This document shows positions 55,966 to 64,000 of a stretch of DNA of 64,000 nt, piece by piece. The stretch is from Acidovorax radicis (GTDB lineage: Bacteria > Pseudomonadota > Gammaproteobacteria > Burkholderiales > Burkholderiaceae_C). The position numbers and the translations under genes are program-made. The DNA is taken from contig NZ_CP075184.1 of assembly GCF_020510705.1 (NCBI RefSeq), positions 1,426,001-1,490,000 on the forward strand, written 5' to 3'. The notes below the pieces were generated by a model that ran no database searches, was not told the DNA's origin, and worked only from the letters and a program-made list of their open reading frames with translations. How positions within the stretch are numbered: position 1 is the first letter of the stretch; every line of letters starts with the position of its first letter.

Positions 55966-58900
55966 ATGAAATTCTTACAACGTGCCCTGGTGTTGTTTTC
56001 GGGGGCTTTGGTGTCGTTGGGCGCACAGGCATTACAGATCACCAGTTTTTCGCCACAGGGTGAGGTCGCCCGCGTGCGGCAGGTGGTGGCCAAGTTCGAT
56101 GCAGCGGCGGTCAATTTTGGTGACCCCAAGGCACCTGCACCCTTCACCCTGAGCTGCAGCGACGCCAGCGCCACCCAGGGCACGGGCCGTTGGACGGGCG
56201 AACGCGAATGGGTATTTGATTTCGCGCGTGACCTGCCGCCTGGCGTGCGCTGCACGGCGGCCGTCAAGGCCGGTTTCAAATCGGCCGCTGGCGCTGAACT
56301 GACGGGCGCTAAAGGCTATCAATTCAATAGTGGTGGGCCGTTTGTGCAAAGCATTCGCCCAGGCACCTACCAAGAGATCGACGAAGAGCAGTTTTTTGCG
56401 CTGCAACTGAACGGTCCGGCCACCACGGCCAGCGTACAAGCCAACGTCTGGTGTGCTGCGGACGGTGTCGGCGAGCGTATCCCCGTGCGGCTGATCGAGG
56501 GTGCCCAGCGCGCTGAGATCCTCAAGACCCTGGGGCTCGACAAGGCCGCGGGGCAAGAGCCGCTCCAATTTGCCACGCTGGCCTGCAACCGCCGCCTCAC
56601 ATCGGGCACGCGGGTACAGATCGTGTTCGGCAAGGGCGTGGCCACACCCAGCGGTGTGCCCAACACGGTGGAAAAGCGTTTTGCCTTCAAGGTGCGCGAG
56701 CCGTTTTCGGCCGAGTTCAGCTGCGAACGTGAAAACGCCCAGGCAGCGTGCCTGCCCATCCGCCCCCTGCAGTTGTCGTTCAACGCGCCGGTGCCTCGCA
56801 AGCTGGCACTGGGCATCCGTCTCCAATCGGGCCACGACACCCTCAAGCCCCAGGTCGACCCCGGTAGCGAGGGCCAGCCGGCCGATGCGGTGGTGACCAG
56901 CGTCACGTTTGCGGCCCCCCTGGCCGAAAACACCGCGTTCACCATCGAGCTGCCGAAGGACTTCAAGGATGCATCGGGCCGCACGCTGCGCAATGCCGAC
57001 AGTTTTCCGCTCAAGACCTCCACGGGGGGCATGCCCCCGCTGGCCAAGTTTGCAGCGTCGCCGTTTGGCATCGTCGAGCGTTTTGCCGAAGGCCCCGCAG
57101 CGGACAAGCCTCCGGCGCTGCTGCCCGTTGCCCTGCGCAATGTAGAAGCCGCGCTGCGTGTGCCGGGGCTGCAACCTGGTGCCCAAGGCGCCGCAAGCCC
57201 GGCCCCCGCAGGCAAGGTCAGCACGCTCGAGCCCCGCACCGACGCAGACATCATTGCGTGGTTCAAAAAGGTGCGCCAATACGACAACTACATGGTCGAG
57301 CGCAGCCAGGCGCGCAAGGATGTGACGGGCCCGCTGCCCAAGGTGCTCGACAACGACAAGGAGTATGTGCAGTCGCGCATGGTCTCGCTGCTGGCCGGCA
57401 AAAGCGGCGTGAAGACGCTGGACCTGCCCAAACCCGCCAGCAATGACCCGCGCCCGTTCGAGGTGGTCGGCATCCCGCTGGCACCCGGCTTCCATGTGGT
57501 GGAGATCGCCTCGCAAAAGCTGGGCACCTCGCTGCTGGACGAACGCCACGGCGAAGGCCGCACGATGTATGTGCGCACCTCCGCGCTGGTGACCAACCTG
57601 GGTGTGCACTTCAAGCTGGGGCGCGAGAACGCGCTGGCCTGGGTGACCACGCTCGACAAGGGCCAGCCGGTGCAAGGCGCGACGGTGCGCGTCTCGGATT
57701 GCCGGGGCAATGAACTGGCCCATGCCGTGACTGATGCGCACGGCCTGGCCCGGGTCGAAGGGCTGTCGAGCGAGCCCCCGCGCTGCAACGATGGCGACGC
57801 GGACGGCGGCGGCTCCAATGCCTATTTCGTCAGCGCTCGCCACAAAGGGGGCGAGGGGGATGGCGGTGCCAGCGGCGTGGAGGACATGGCCTTCACCTGG
57901 AGCGACTGGCAGCGGGGCATTGAGCCCTGGCGTTTTAACGTGCCCACCAGCAACGAGTCCGACCCTGATGAACGCGCTCACACCATTTTCGATCGCACGC
58001 TGCTGCGCGCTGGCGAGACGGTATCGATGAAGCACCTGCTGCGCGCCGAAACGCGCCAGGGTTTTGCACTGCCTTCGGCGCGGCCCGACATGCTGGTCAT
58101 CACCCACGTGGGCAGTGGCCAGCAATTCACGCAGCCCCTGGCCTGGCGAGGTACCGCCACAGGGGGGCTGAGTGCGCAAAGCAGCTTTGCCGTGCCCCCT
58201 GCGGCCAAGCTGGGCGTGTACCAGGTGGAACTGCGCAGCGAAGCCGATCACGGCCGCAGCTTTGGCTCGGGCGAGTTTCGCGTGGAGGAGTTCCGCCTGC
58301 CGGTGCTGCAGGGGCGCATCGCCCCGGTGGATAAAAAGCCGCTGGTGCGTGTTCGTTCCGTGCCCACCGACGTGCAGATCAACTACGTGGCCGGTGGTGC
58401 CGCGGCCAACCTGCCGGTGCGCGTGTCGGCCATGGTGCGCGGCAAAACCCTGCAGTTCGGCGACTACGACACCTTCAGCTTCAACCCGCTGCGCAAGCGC
58501 GAGCAGAGCAACGCCAGCAGCGACGATGAAGAATCCACGGCCAGCCAGGACGCCCGCGTGATCGCGGACAAGCTGCCGCTGACGCTGAACAAGGATGGCG
58601 CGGGCAAGCTCACCATCGAGAACGTGCCCCAGTCGCGCCAGCCCCAGGAGCTGCTGCTGGAAGCCACCTATGCCGACCCTAATGGCGAGGTGCAGACCAT
58701 CCGCAGCACGCAGGTGCTGTGGCCTGCCGCCGTGGTGGCGGGCATCAAGACCGAAGGCTGGGTGTCTGCGCGCCAGAAGATCCGCTACCAGGCACTGGCC
58801 TTGCAACACAACGGCAAGCCTGCGGCCGACACCGCGCTGCAGGTGCAGGCCATTGCCCGCATCACCACCACCACGCGCAAGCGCATGGTGGGCGGCTTCT

Positions 58901-61900
58901 ACAGCTACGACAACCAGACCGAGACCAAGGACCTGGGCACGCTGTGCAGCGGCAAGAGCGATGCACGCGGCCTGCTGCTGTGCGAATCCAAGCTCGACGA
59001 GGCGGGCGAGGTGGAACTGGTGGTCACTGCCACCGACAAGGACGGCAACACCAGTGTGGCCGCCTCATCGGTGTGGGTCACGCGCCAGGGCGAGTTGTGG
59101 TTTGGTGGCGAAGACCACGACCGCATCGACCTGCTGCCCGAAAAGAAAAGCTACCAGCCCGGCGAGACCGCCAGGTTCCAGGTACGCATGCCGTTCCGTT
59201 TTGCCACGGCCCTGGTGGCGGTGGAGCGCGAGGGCATCATCGACACGCAGGTGGTGCAGCTCAACGGTCAGGACCCGACCGTGAGCCTGAAGGTGTTGCC
59301 CGACTGGGGCCCTAACGTGTACGTGAGCGTGCTGGCCCTGCGCGGCCGCCTGCGCGAGGTGCCGTGGTACAGCTTCTTCACCTGGGGCTTCAAGGCGCCG
59401 CGTGAGTGGTGGAACTCGTTCTGGTACGAGGGCAAGGAATACCAGGCGCCCACCGCGCTGGTGGATTTGTCCAAACCCGCGTTTCGCCTGGGGCTGGCCG
59501 AAATCCGCGTGGGCACGCAGGCCCACCAGATCGACGTGAAGGTCACGGCCGACAAGGAGAGCTACGCCGTGCGCGGCAAGGCCCAGGTCACCATCACGGC
59601 CACGCTGCCCGGCGGCAAGCCCGCCGCCAACGCCGAGGTGGCACTGGCCGCCGTGGACCAGGCGCTGCTGGAGCTGATGCCCAACACCAGCTGGAACCTA
59701 CTGGAAGCCATGCTGCAGCGGCGCAGCTGGGGGGTGGAGACATCGACGGCGCAGATGGAGATCATCGGCCGCCGCCATTACGGCAAAAAGGCCGTGCCTG
59801 CCGGCGGTGGTGGGGGCAGGGCGCAAACGCGTGAGCTGCTCGACACCCTGCTGCTGTGGGAGCCCGCGCTCAAGCTCGATGCCAACGGCCAGGCCAAGGT
59901 GACGGTGCCGCTCAACGATGCATTGACCACCTTCAAGATCGTGGCGGTGGCTGATGCGTCCACGGGCCTGTTCGGCACCGGCAGCACCAGCATCCGCGCC
60001 ACGCAGGACCTGCAGATCATCAGCGGCCTGCCGCCGCTGGTGCGCGAGGACGACCAGTTCCGCGCGCAGATCACGTTGCGCAACACCACCAAGACGGCGA
60101 TGAAGGTGGAGGTGTCGCCACGCGCCACGCTGCTGGACTTGAAGCCGCAGACCATCGACATCCCGCCTGAAGAAGCGCGCGAGGTGGCCTGGGACGTGAC
60201 GGCCCCTGCGCAACTGGCACAGACGCGCGCAGAGGCCATCCTGTGGGAGATCGAAGCCAAGGACCAGGTCAGCGGTGCCCGCGATGCGCTCAAGGCCCGC
60301 CAGCGCATCATCCCTGCCGTGCCGCTCACGGTGCAGCAGGCCACGCTGGTGCAGGTGGACGGTAGCTACAACCTCGATGTGAACCCGCCCGCCGATGCCA
60401 TCCCCGGCCGGGGCGGGCTCAAGATGTCGCTGCAGCCCAAGCTGGCCGAAGGCCTGCCCGGCGTGCGCGACTGGTGGGCGCGCTACCCGTTTGCCTGCCT
60501 GGAGCAAAAGACCAGCAAGGCCGTGGGCCTGCGCGACGGCGCGCTGTGGCAGACCGTGGTGGCGCAGCTGCCCACCTACCTGGACAGCGATGGCCTGGCC
60601 AACTACTTCCCGCCGCGCGATGGTGATGCCAGCCGGGGCAGCGACACGCTGACGGCCTATGTGCTGGCCGCCACGCACGAAGCGGCCAGCATCCACCCCG
60701 CGTTTGCGCTACCCGACGATGTACGTGCGCCCATGGAGCGCGGCCTGATCGCGTTTGTGGAAGGCCGCATCCAGCGTGACTTCTGGAGCCCGCGCAAGGA
60801 CCTGGACATGCGCAAGCTTGCCGCCATCGAAGCGTTGTCGCGCTACGGCAAGGCCCAGGGCCGCATGGTGAGCAGCATCACCATCGCGCCCAACCAGTGG
60901 CCCACGCACACGGTGATCGACTGGGTCAATGTCTTGAAGCGCGTGGCCGATGTGCCCCAGCGCGACCAGCGTTTGCAAGAGGCCATGCAGATCCTGCGTG
61001 CGCGCCTGTCGTTCCAGGGCACCAAGCTCATCTTCAGCACCGAGCAGGACGACTACTGGTGGTGGCTGATGCAAAACGGTGACGTGAACACCGCCCGCCT
61101 GATGCTGGCCGTGATGGACGACCCGGCGTGGAAGGACGACATGGGGCGCCTGGCCAACGGCTTCATCAGCCGCCAGCAGGCCGGCGCATGGCACACCACC
61201 ACGGCCAACCTGTGGGGCGGGCTGGCGCTGGAGAAGTTCAGCGCCAAATTCGAGGCCACGCCCGTCTCGGGCGCCACCAAGGCCACGATGAGTGGTAACA
61301 CCGCCAGCGTGGACTGGAGCAAGATTGAGCGCGTGAAGGCGTCGGACGCCACCGGCGCTCCCAACCAGATCACCTGGTTTGGCGCGCCCGCGTCGCCCGG
61401 CAATCTGAAGAACAATGGCATGTTCCTGCCCTGGTCCAAGGCGGGGGGCAAAGAAAGCTTGGCGGTGGCCCACCAAGGCCCGGGCAAGCCGTGGCTCACG
61501 CTGCAGTCGATAGCGGCGATCCAGCTCAAGGCGCCTTTTGCGGCAGGCTATGCGATCAAGAAGACCGTCACACCCGTGGAGCAGGCCAACAAGTCACTGC
61601 CCGCAGGCCAGTACACCCGTGGTGACGTGCTGCGCGTGACGCTGGAGGTCAACGCCAGCGCCGACATGACCTGGGTGGCCATCACCGACCCCATTCCGGG
61701 CGGCGCCACCATCCTGGGCAGCGGCCTGGGGCGCGACTCCGAGATCGCCACGCAGGGCGAGAAAAAGAGCGGCAGCGGCTGGCCCGCGTTTGAAGAGCGC
61801 AGCTTCGAGTCCTTCCGCAGCTACTACGAGTACCTGCCCAAGGGCACGGTCAAGATGGAATACACCGTGCGCCTGAACAATGCGGGCGACTTTGCCCTGC

Positions 61901-61986
61901 CGCCGAGCCGGGTCGAAGCCCTGTATGCGCCCGAGATGTTTGGGGAAGCCCCCAACGCACGGGTGAAAGTGCAGATGGCCAAGTGA
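55966..61986 (+). CDS. Bacterial alpha-2-macroglobulin with thioester (YfhM-like)
   Basis: A 2006-residue exported protease trap. The N-terminus MKFLQRALVLFSGALVSLGA is a Sec signal without lipobox cysteine, unlike E. coli YfhM. The thioester motif CLEQ (C1511-Q1514 in YPFACLEQKTSK) is intact, so it can covalently trap proteases. The MG-domain region and the bait region precede it. GAGGG nine bases upstream supports the ATG at 55966 over that at 55957. Two genes on, pbpC begins, and thioester alpha-2-macroglobulins and PBP1C are a known pair proposed to guard breaches of the envelope. Confidence 0.95.
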   Translation: MKFLQRALVLFSGALVSLGAQALQITSFSPQGEVARVRQVVAKFDAAAVNFGDPKAPAPFTLSCSDASATQGTGRWTGEREWVFDFARDLPPGVRCTAAVKAGFKSAAGAELTGAKGYQFNSGGPFVQSIRPGTYQEIDEEQFFALQLNGPATTASVQANVWCAADGVGERIPVRLIEGAQRAEILKTLGLDKAAGQEPLQFATLACNRRLTSGTRVQIVFGKGVATPSGVPNTVEKRFAFKVREPFSAEFSCERENAQAACLPIRPLQLSFNAPVPRKLALGIRLQSGHDTLKPQVDPGSEGQPADAVVTSVTFAAPLAENTAFTIELPKDFKDASGRTLRNADSFPLKTSTGGMPPLAKFAASPFGIVERFAEGPAADKPPALLPVALRNVEAALRVPGLQPGAQGAASPAPAGKVSTLEPRTDADIIAWFKKVRQYDNYMVERSQARKDVTGPLPKVLDNDKEYVQSRMVSLLAGKSGVKTLDLPKPASNDPRPFEVVGIPLAPGFHVVEIASQKLGTSLLDERHGEGRTMYVRTSALVTNLGVHFKLGRENALAWVTTLDKGQPVQGATVRVSDCRGNELAHAVTDAHGLARVEGLSSEPPRCNDGDADGGGSNAYFVSARHKGGEGDGGASGVEDMAFTWSDWQRGIEPWRFNVPTSNESDPDERAHTIFDRTLLRAGETVSMKHLLRAETRQGFALPSARPDMLVITHVGSGQQFTQPLAWRGTATGGLSAQSSFAVPPAAKLGVYQVELRSEADHGRSFGSGEFRVEEFRLPVLQGRIAPVDKKPLVRVRSVPTDVQINYVAGGAAANLPVRVSAMVRGKTLQFGDYDTFSFNPLRKREQSNASSDDEESTASQDARVIADKLPLTLNKDGAGKLTIENVPQSRQPQELLLEATYADPNGEVQTIRSTQVLWPAAVVAGIKTEGWVSARQKIRYQALALQHNGKPAADTALQVQAIARITTTTRKRMVGGFYSYDNQTETKDLGTLCSGKSDARGLLLCESKLDEAGEVELVVTATDKDGNTSVAASSVWVTRQGELWFGGEDHDRIDLLPEKKSYQPGETARFQVRMPFRFATALVAVEREGIIDTQVVQLNGQDPTVSLKVLPDWGPNVYVSVLALRGRLREVPWYSFFTWGFKAPREWWNSFWYEGKEYQAPTALVDLSKPAFRLGLAEIRVGTQAHQIDVKVTADKESYAVRGKAQVTITATLPGGKPAANAEVALAAVDQALLELMPNTSWNLLEAMLQRRSWGVETSTAQMEIIGRRHYGKKAVPAGGGGGRAQTRELLDTLLLWEPALKLDANGQAKVTVPLNDALTTFKIVAVADASTGLFGTGSTSIRATQDLQIISGLPPLVREDDQFRAQITLRNTTKTAMKVEVSPRATLLDLKPQTIDIPPEEAREVAWDVTAPAQLAQTRAEAILWEIEAKDQVSGARDALKARQRIIPAVPLTVQQATLVQVDGSYNLDVNPPADAIPGRGGLKMSLQPKLAEGLPGVRDWWARYPFACLEQKTSKAVGLRDGALWQTVVAQLPTYLDSDGLANYFPPRDGDASRGSDTLTAYVLAATHEAASIHPAFALPDDVRAPMERGLIAFVEGRIQRDFWSPRKDLDMRKLAAIEALSRYGKAQGRMVSSITIAPNQWPTHTVIDWVNVLKRVADVPQRDQRLQEAMQILRARLSFQGTKLIFSTEQDDYWWWLMQNGDVNTARLMLAVMDDPAWKDDMGRLANGFISRQQAGAWHTTTANLWGGLALEKFSAKFEATPVSGATKATMSGNTASVDWSKIERVKASDATGAPNQITWFGAPASPGNLKNNGMFLPWSKAGGKESLAVAHQGPGKPWLTLQSIAAIQLKAPFAAGYAIKKTVTPVEQANKSLPAGQYTRGDVLRVTLEVNASADMTWVAITDPIPGGATILGSGLGRDSEIATQGEKKSGSGWPAFEERSFESFRSYYEYLPKGTVKMEYTVRLNNAGDFALPPSRVEALYAPEMFGEAPNARVKVQMAK

Positions 61987-62068
61987 CCTGATTTGACTTG
62001 ACTTGATTTGACGTGCCACACGCAGCCCGCCCCATGTTTCAACCCACCCACCTTCGCCCGGCAGCGCC

Positions 62069-62437
62069 ATGAATCTCAGTGTTTTTCTGGAGCTGCGGTT
62101 CTGGCTGCTGGTGGTGTTTTCGCTGGTGGTGCCTGCGGGCATCTACGGCGCGCTGCTGGCCACGCGGTCCATTTCACGCCTTGCGGTGTTGTGGTTTGGC
62201 GTGGCGCTGGTGCTGATAGCGGGCGTGGACGTGTATCTGCTGCAGACCCTGGCAGCGCTTGCTCACAAAACCGCCTCGCTGACCGATGACGTGGTGTTCA
62301 GCTCGGAGCTCACGGTGGCGCTGTATGTCTTGCCGCTGGTGTTTGGCGGGATCGGCGTCAACCTGATCTCGCATGTGTTGCTGCGCCACCTGACCGAAGC
62401 CGAGGGGCAGTTTGACCGGGAGCACTCGGGTGACTGA
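62069..62437 (+). CDS. Small integral membrane protein, unknown function
   Basis: A 122-residue protein with three hydrophobic segments (FWLLVVFSLVVPAGIYGALL, LAVLWFGVALVLIAGVDVYL, LTVALYVLPLVFGGIGVNLI) and an acidic C-terminus (HLTEAEGQFDREHSGD). No known family is recognised. It lies between the alpha-2-macroglobulin and the methylglyoxal-synthase-like gene, in the same direction, and could be cotranscribed with pbpC. Confidence 0.65.
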   Translation: MNLSVFLELRFWLLVVFSLVVPAGIYGALLATRSISRLAVLWFGVALVLIAGVDVYLLQTLAALAHKTASLTDDVVFSSELTVALYVLPLVFGGIGVNLISHVLLRHLTEAEGQFDREHSGD

Positions 62438-62492
62438 GCCGTGAGGTGTTTACGATCGACGGATTCCTTTGTTTTCAGAAAGCCAACCCGCC

Positions 62493-63362
62493 ATGATCCT
62501 GGGTCTTGCCGCCAACCGCCTGCACCACCACGCCGAAGATGCGGCGCTTTTTTCCTGGCTGCGCGCCTGCGAGGCGGGTATCCGGGAACTGCAGCTGGGG
62601 CTGCACGCCGTGGGGCGCACGCACGATGCCATCGTCGCTGCGGGCATGCTTCAGGGCTACCGCCCGCTGGTGCGCTACCCCTATGGGCGCGAAGGCGGGT
62701 TGATGAAAGTGGTGGCAGAGGTGGTGGGCATGGGGGAAGGGCGCACGCTCGATGGCGCGATCTACCTCACCGACCCCGTGGACCCTTCGTCCATTTTCCC
62801 CGAGGCGCTGGCCCTCAAGCGGCAGTGCGTGATCCATGGCAAGCCGTTTCTCTCCACGGTGGCCAGCGCACGCGACTGGATCGAGATGGAGCGCATCCAC
62901 GCCGGGCTGCCGCGCGACCCGCAGGCCGACCGGTTTTATGACCACGGCACTCAGACACTGGCCCTGATTGCCCACGACGCGTGCAAGCAGGCCATGCTCG
63001 ACTTCGCCGATCGCAACTTTGATGTGCTGTCGCAGTTTCGCCACCGGGTGGCCACCGGCACCACGGGCCAGCGCCTGAACGCGCTGGCGTGGAGCAAGGG
63101 CTGGCCCGAGGGGCAGCCCTGGGTGCAGCGCTTTAACAGCGGGCCGCTGGGTGGCGACGCGCAGATCGCCGACCTGGTGCTGGAGCGCCGTTGTCACCGC
63201 GCCGTCTTTTTTGAGGACCCGCATGTGGCGCGCCAGCACGAGGCCGACATCCAGCTGCTAGAGCGCGCCGTGACCACCGCCACGCACGATGCGGTGTGCG
63301 TCACCGTGCCGGGCGTGGCGCAGCGCTGGTGCGACGCGGTGCGCCTGCGCGCAGCGCGCTGA
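62493..63362 (+). CDS. Methylglyoxal synthase-like protein with duplicated domain
   Basis: A 289-residue protein. The C-terminal half (from about residue 155) matches MgsA: H161-D162 and K165 in AHDACKQ, VATGTTG (T188 on), GGDAQ with D222, and HEAD with H249 and D252. These correspond to E. coli His19/Asp20/Lys23, Asp71, His98 and Asp101, so it should turn dihydroxyacetone phosphate into methylglyoxal. The N-terminal half repeats the same layout in degenerate form (ILGLAANRLHHH, HAVGRTHDAI, YGREGGLMKV, LTDPVDP) with the catalytic groups lost. Ordinary MgsA is about 150 residues. The ATG at 62493 is preferred to the TTG at 62469. Confidence 0.85.
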   Translation: MILGLAANRLHHHAEDAALFSWLRACEAGIRELQLGLHAVGRTHDAIVAAGMLQGYRPLVRYPYGREGGLMKVVAEVVGMGEGRTLDGAIYLTDPVDPSSIFPEALALKRQCVIHGKPFLSTVASARDWIEMERIHAGLPRDPQADRFYDHGTQTLALIAHDACKQAMLDFADRNFDVLSQFRHRVATGTTGQRLNALAWSKGWPEGQPWVQRFNSGPLGGDAQIADLVLERRCHRAVFFEDPHVARQHEADIQLLERAVTTATHDAVCVTVPGVAQRWCDAVRLRAAR

Positions 63363-63389
63363 TGGGGGCTGTCATTTCTGTGCGTTTGC

Positions 63390-64000
63390 ATGGCCACGTT
63401 GTTTTTCTGGCGCGTTTTTTTGCGTGAGCCCGCGCGGCGGTGGCGCTGGTGCCGCGCCGTGGCGCTGCTGCTAGGCGCAGCGGTGGCCGCCCCGGCGTGG
63501 GCGCTGCCCACCTTCGACGAGGTGCGGCGTGACTTTCACGCGTCCGACACGCTGGTTCTCTCGCGCGAGGGCGACGTGCTGCAGCGCCTGCGCACCGATG
63601 CGACCGTGCGGCGCGGCCAATGGGTCGCGTTGGCCGATGTGTCGCCCGCGCTGCGAACAGCCCTGGTGCTCAGCGAAGACCAGCGCTTTTTTGAACACAG
63701 TGGCGTGGACTGGCGCGCTGCGTCGGCCGCCGCCTGGGGCAATCTGTGGAACCAGCGCACGCGCGGCGCCAGCACCATCACCATGCAGCTGGCGGGTTTG
63801 CTCGATGGCGATTGGCGCCAGGGCCCCGGCGGGCGCACCGTGGTGCAAAAGCTGGGGCAGACCGTGGCCGCGCAGGTGCTGGACCGCCGCTGGCGCAAGG
63901 ACCAGATTCTGGAGGCGTATCTCAACCTGGTGCCTTTTCGCAGCGAACTGGTGGGCGTTGATGCACTGAGCCGCACGCTGTTTGGCAAAGCCGCCCACGG
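63390..64000 (+). CDS. pbpC: Penicillin-binding protein 1C, N-terminal part (cut by window edge)
   Basis: Open from the ATG at 63390 to the window end (203 residues). A signal-anchor (WCRAVALLLGAAVAAPAWAL) is followed by the glycosyltransferase-51 domain: catalytic glutamate motif EDQRFFEHSGVDW, then GASTITMQLAG and RKDQILEAYLNLVPF. PBP1C polymerises glycan strands; the transpeptidase half lies outside the window. Its neighbour is a thioester alpha-2-macroglobulin, the typical partner. Confidence 0.9.
   Translation, partial: MATLFFWRVFLREPARRWRWCRAVALLLGAAVAAPAWALPTFDEVRRDFHASDTLVLSREGDVLQRLRTDATVRRGQWVALADVSPALRTALVLSEDQRFFEHSGVDWRAASAAAWGNLWNQRTRGASTITMQLAGLLDGDWRQGPGGRTVVQKLGQTVAAQVLDRRWRKDQILEAYLNLVPFRSELVGVDALSRTLFGKAAH

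Noticed and set aside
56310..56335. GGGCGCTAAAGGCTATCAATTC within the macroglobulin gene, resembling a repeat half
   Set aside because: Only a short match and no second arm; the residues fit the coding sequence normally.
56032..58809. 925-codon open frame antisense to the alpha-2-macroglobulin gene
   Set aside because: Low-complexity shadow composition; no signal, domain or ribosome site.

Overview
The window is G+C-rich DNA from a betaproteobacterium, most likely a Comamonadaceae member (Acidovorax-like). I base this on three things: the thrB / DUF2782-like / polA neighbourhood, two Bug-type (TctC) solute-binding proteins, and about ten copies of a short intergenic palindrome (core AGCGCTTAT..ATAAGCGCTA) that I know as typical of that family. 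No family search was possible, so names rest on motif and full-length protein recognition. No rRNA, tRNA or CRISPR array was seen.

Layout. 1-4184 (minus): an iron/haem-type envelope operon, imelysin - di-haem oxidoreductase - imelysin - DUF1513, cut by the window start. 4642-6591: phoX with a strong terminator and a four-half-site Pho box. 6824-8453: FecR-like protein and BPSS1780-type membrane protein. 8733-11537: thrB, a DUF2782-like protein and a serine hydrolase, divergent from polA (11669-14461). 14813-18111: ABC exporter and MFS transporter. 18170-20870: an IS5-family remnant followed by an NTF2-like protein and an MDR oxidoreductase divergent from a LysR regulator. 21282-24373: YghU-like GST, a second GST, a flavodoxin-like protein and an epimerase. 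24421-28919: a four-PAS diguanylate cyclase, an exported dienelactone hydrolase and a ZIP metal transporter. 28960-31088: NarL-type two-component system. 31203-32555: an intact IS5-family element abutting a 163-bp foldback mini-element. 33141-35099: a lipoprotein Rid protein paired with a Tat-exported PLP enzyme. 35196-36123: a scar in which a LytTR regulator pseudogene is fused to a 3' copy of the ZIP gene. 36167-39326: LysR, adenosine deaminase, Bug protein. 39465-41306: orphan ArsA. 41515-43510: LytTR regulator and LytS-like kinase, divergent from argH (43562-45049) and a second Bug protein. 46545-48128: chemoreceptor. 48564-51373: ferritin-like protein and large-subunit catalase. 51607-53073: rhomboid-TPR protein. 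53095-53907: a large nested inverted-repeat element. 53911-55783: two envelope proteins of unknown role. 55966-64000: thioester alpha-2-macroglobulin, a small membrane protein, a double-domain methylglyoxal synthase and the start of pbpC.

Most of the window is housekeeping, envelope and regulatory genes. The accessory signals are the IS5-related elements, the palindromic repeats that sit mostly at gene ends, the deletion scar at 35.9 kb, and the exported Rid/PLP pair. The last is the best candidate for a little-described system: an enzyme that could release reactive enamine/imine products outside the cytoplasm, encoded beside a lipoprotein of the family that destroys such products.
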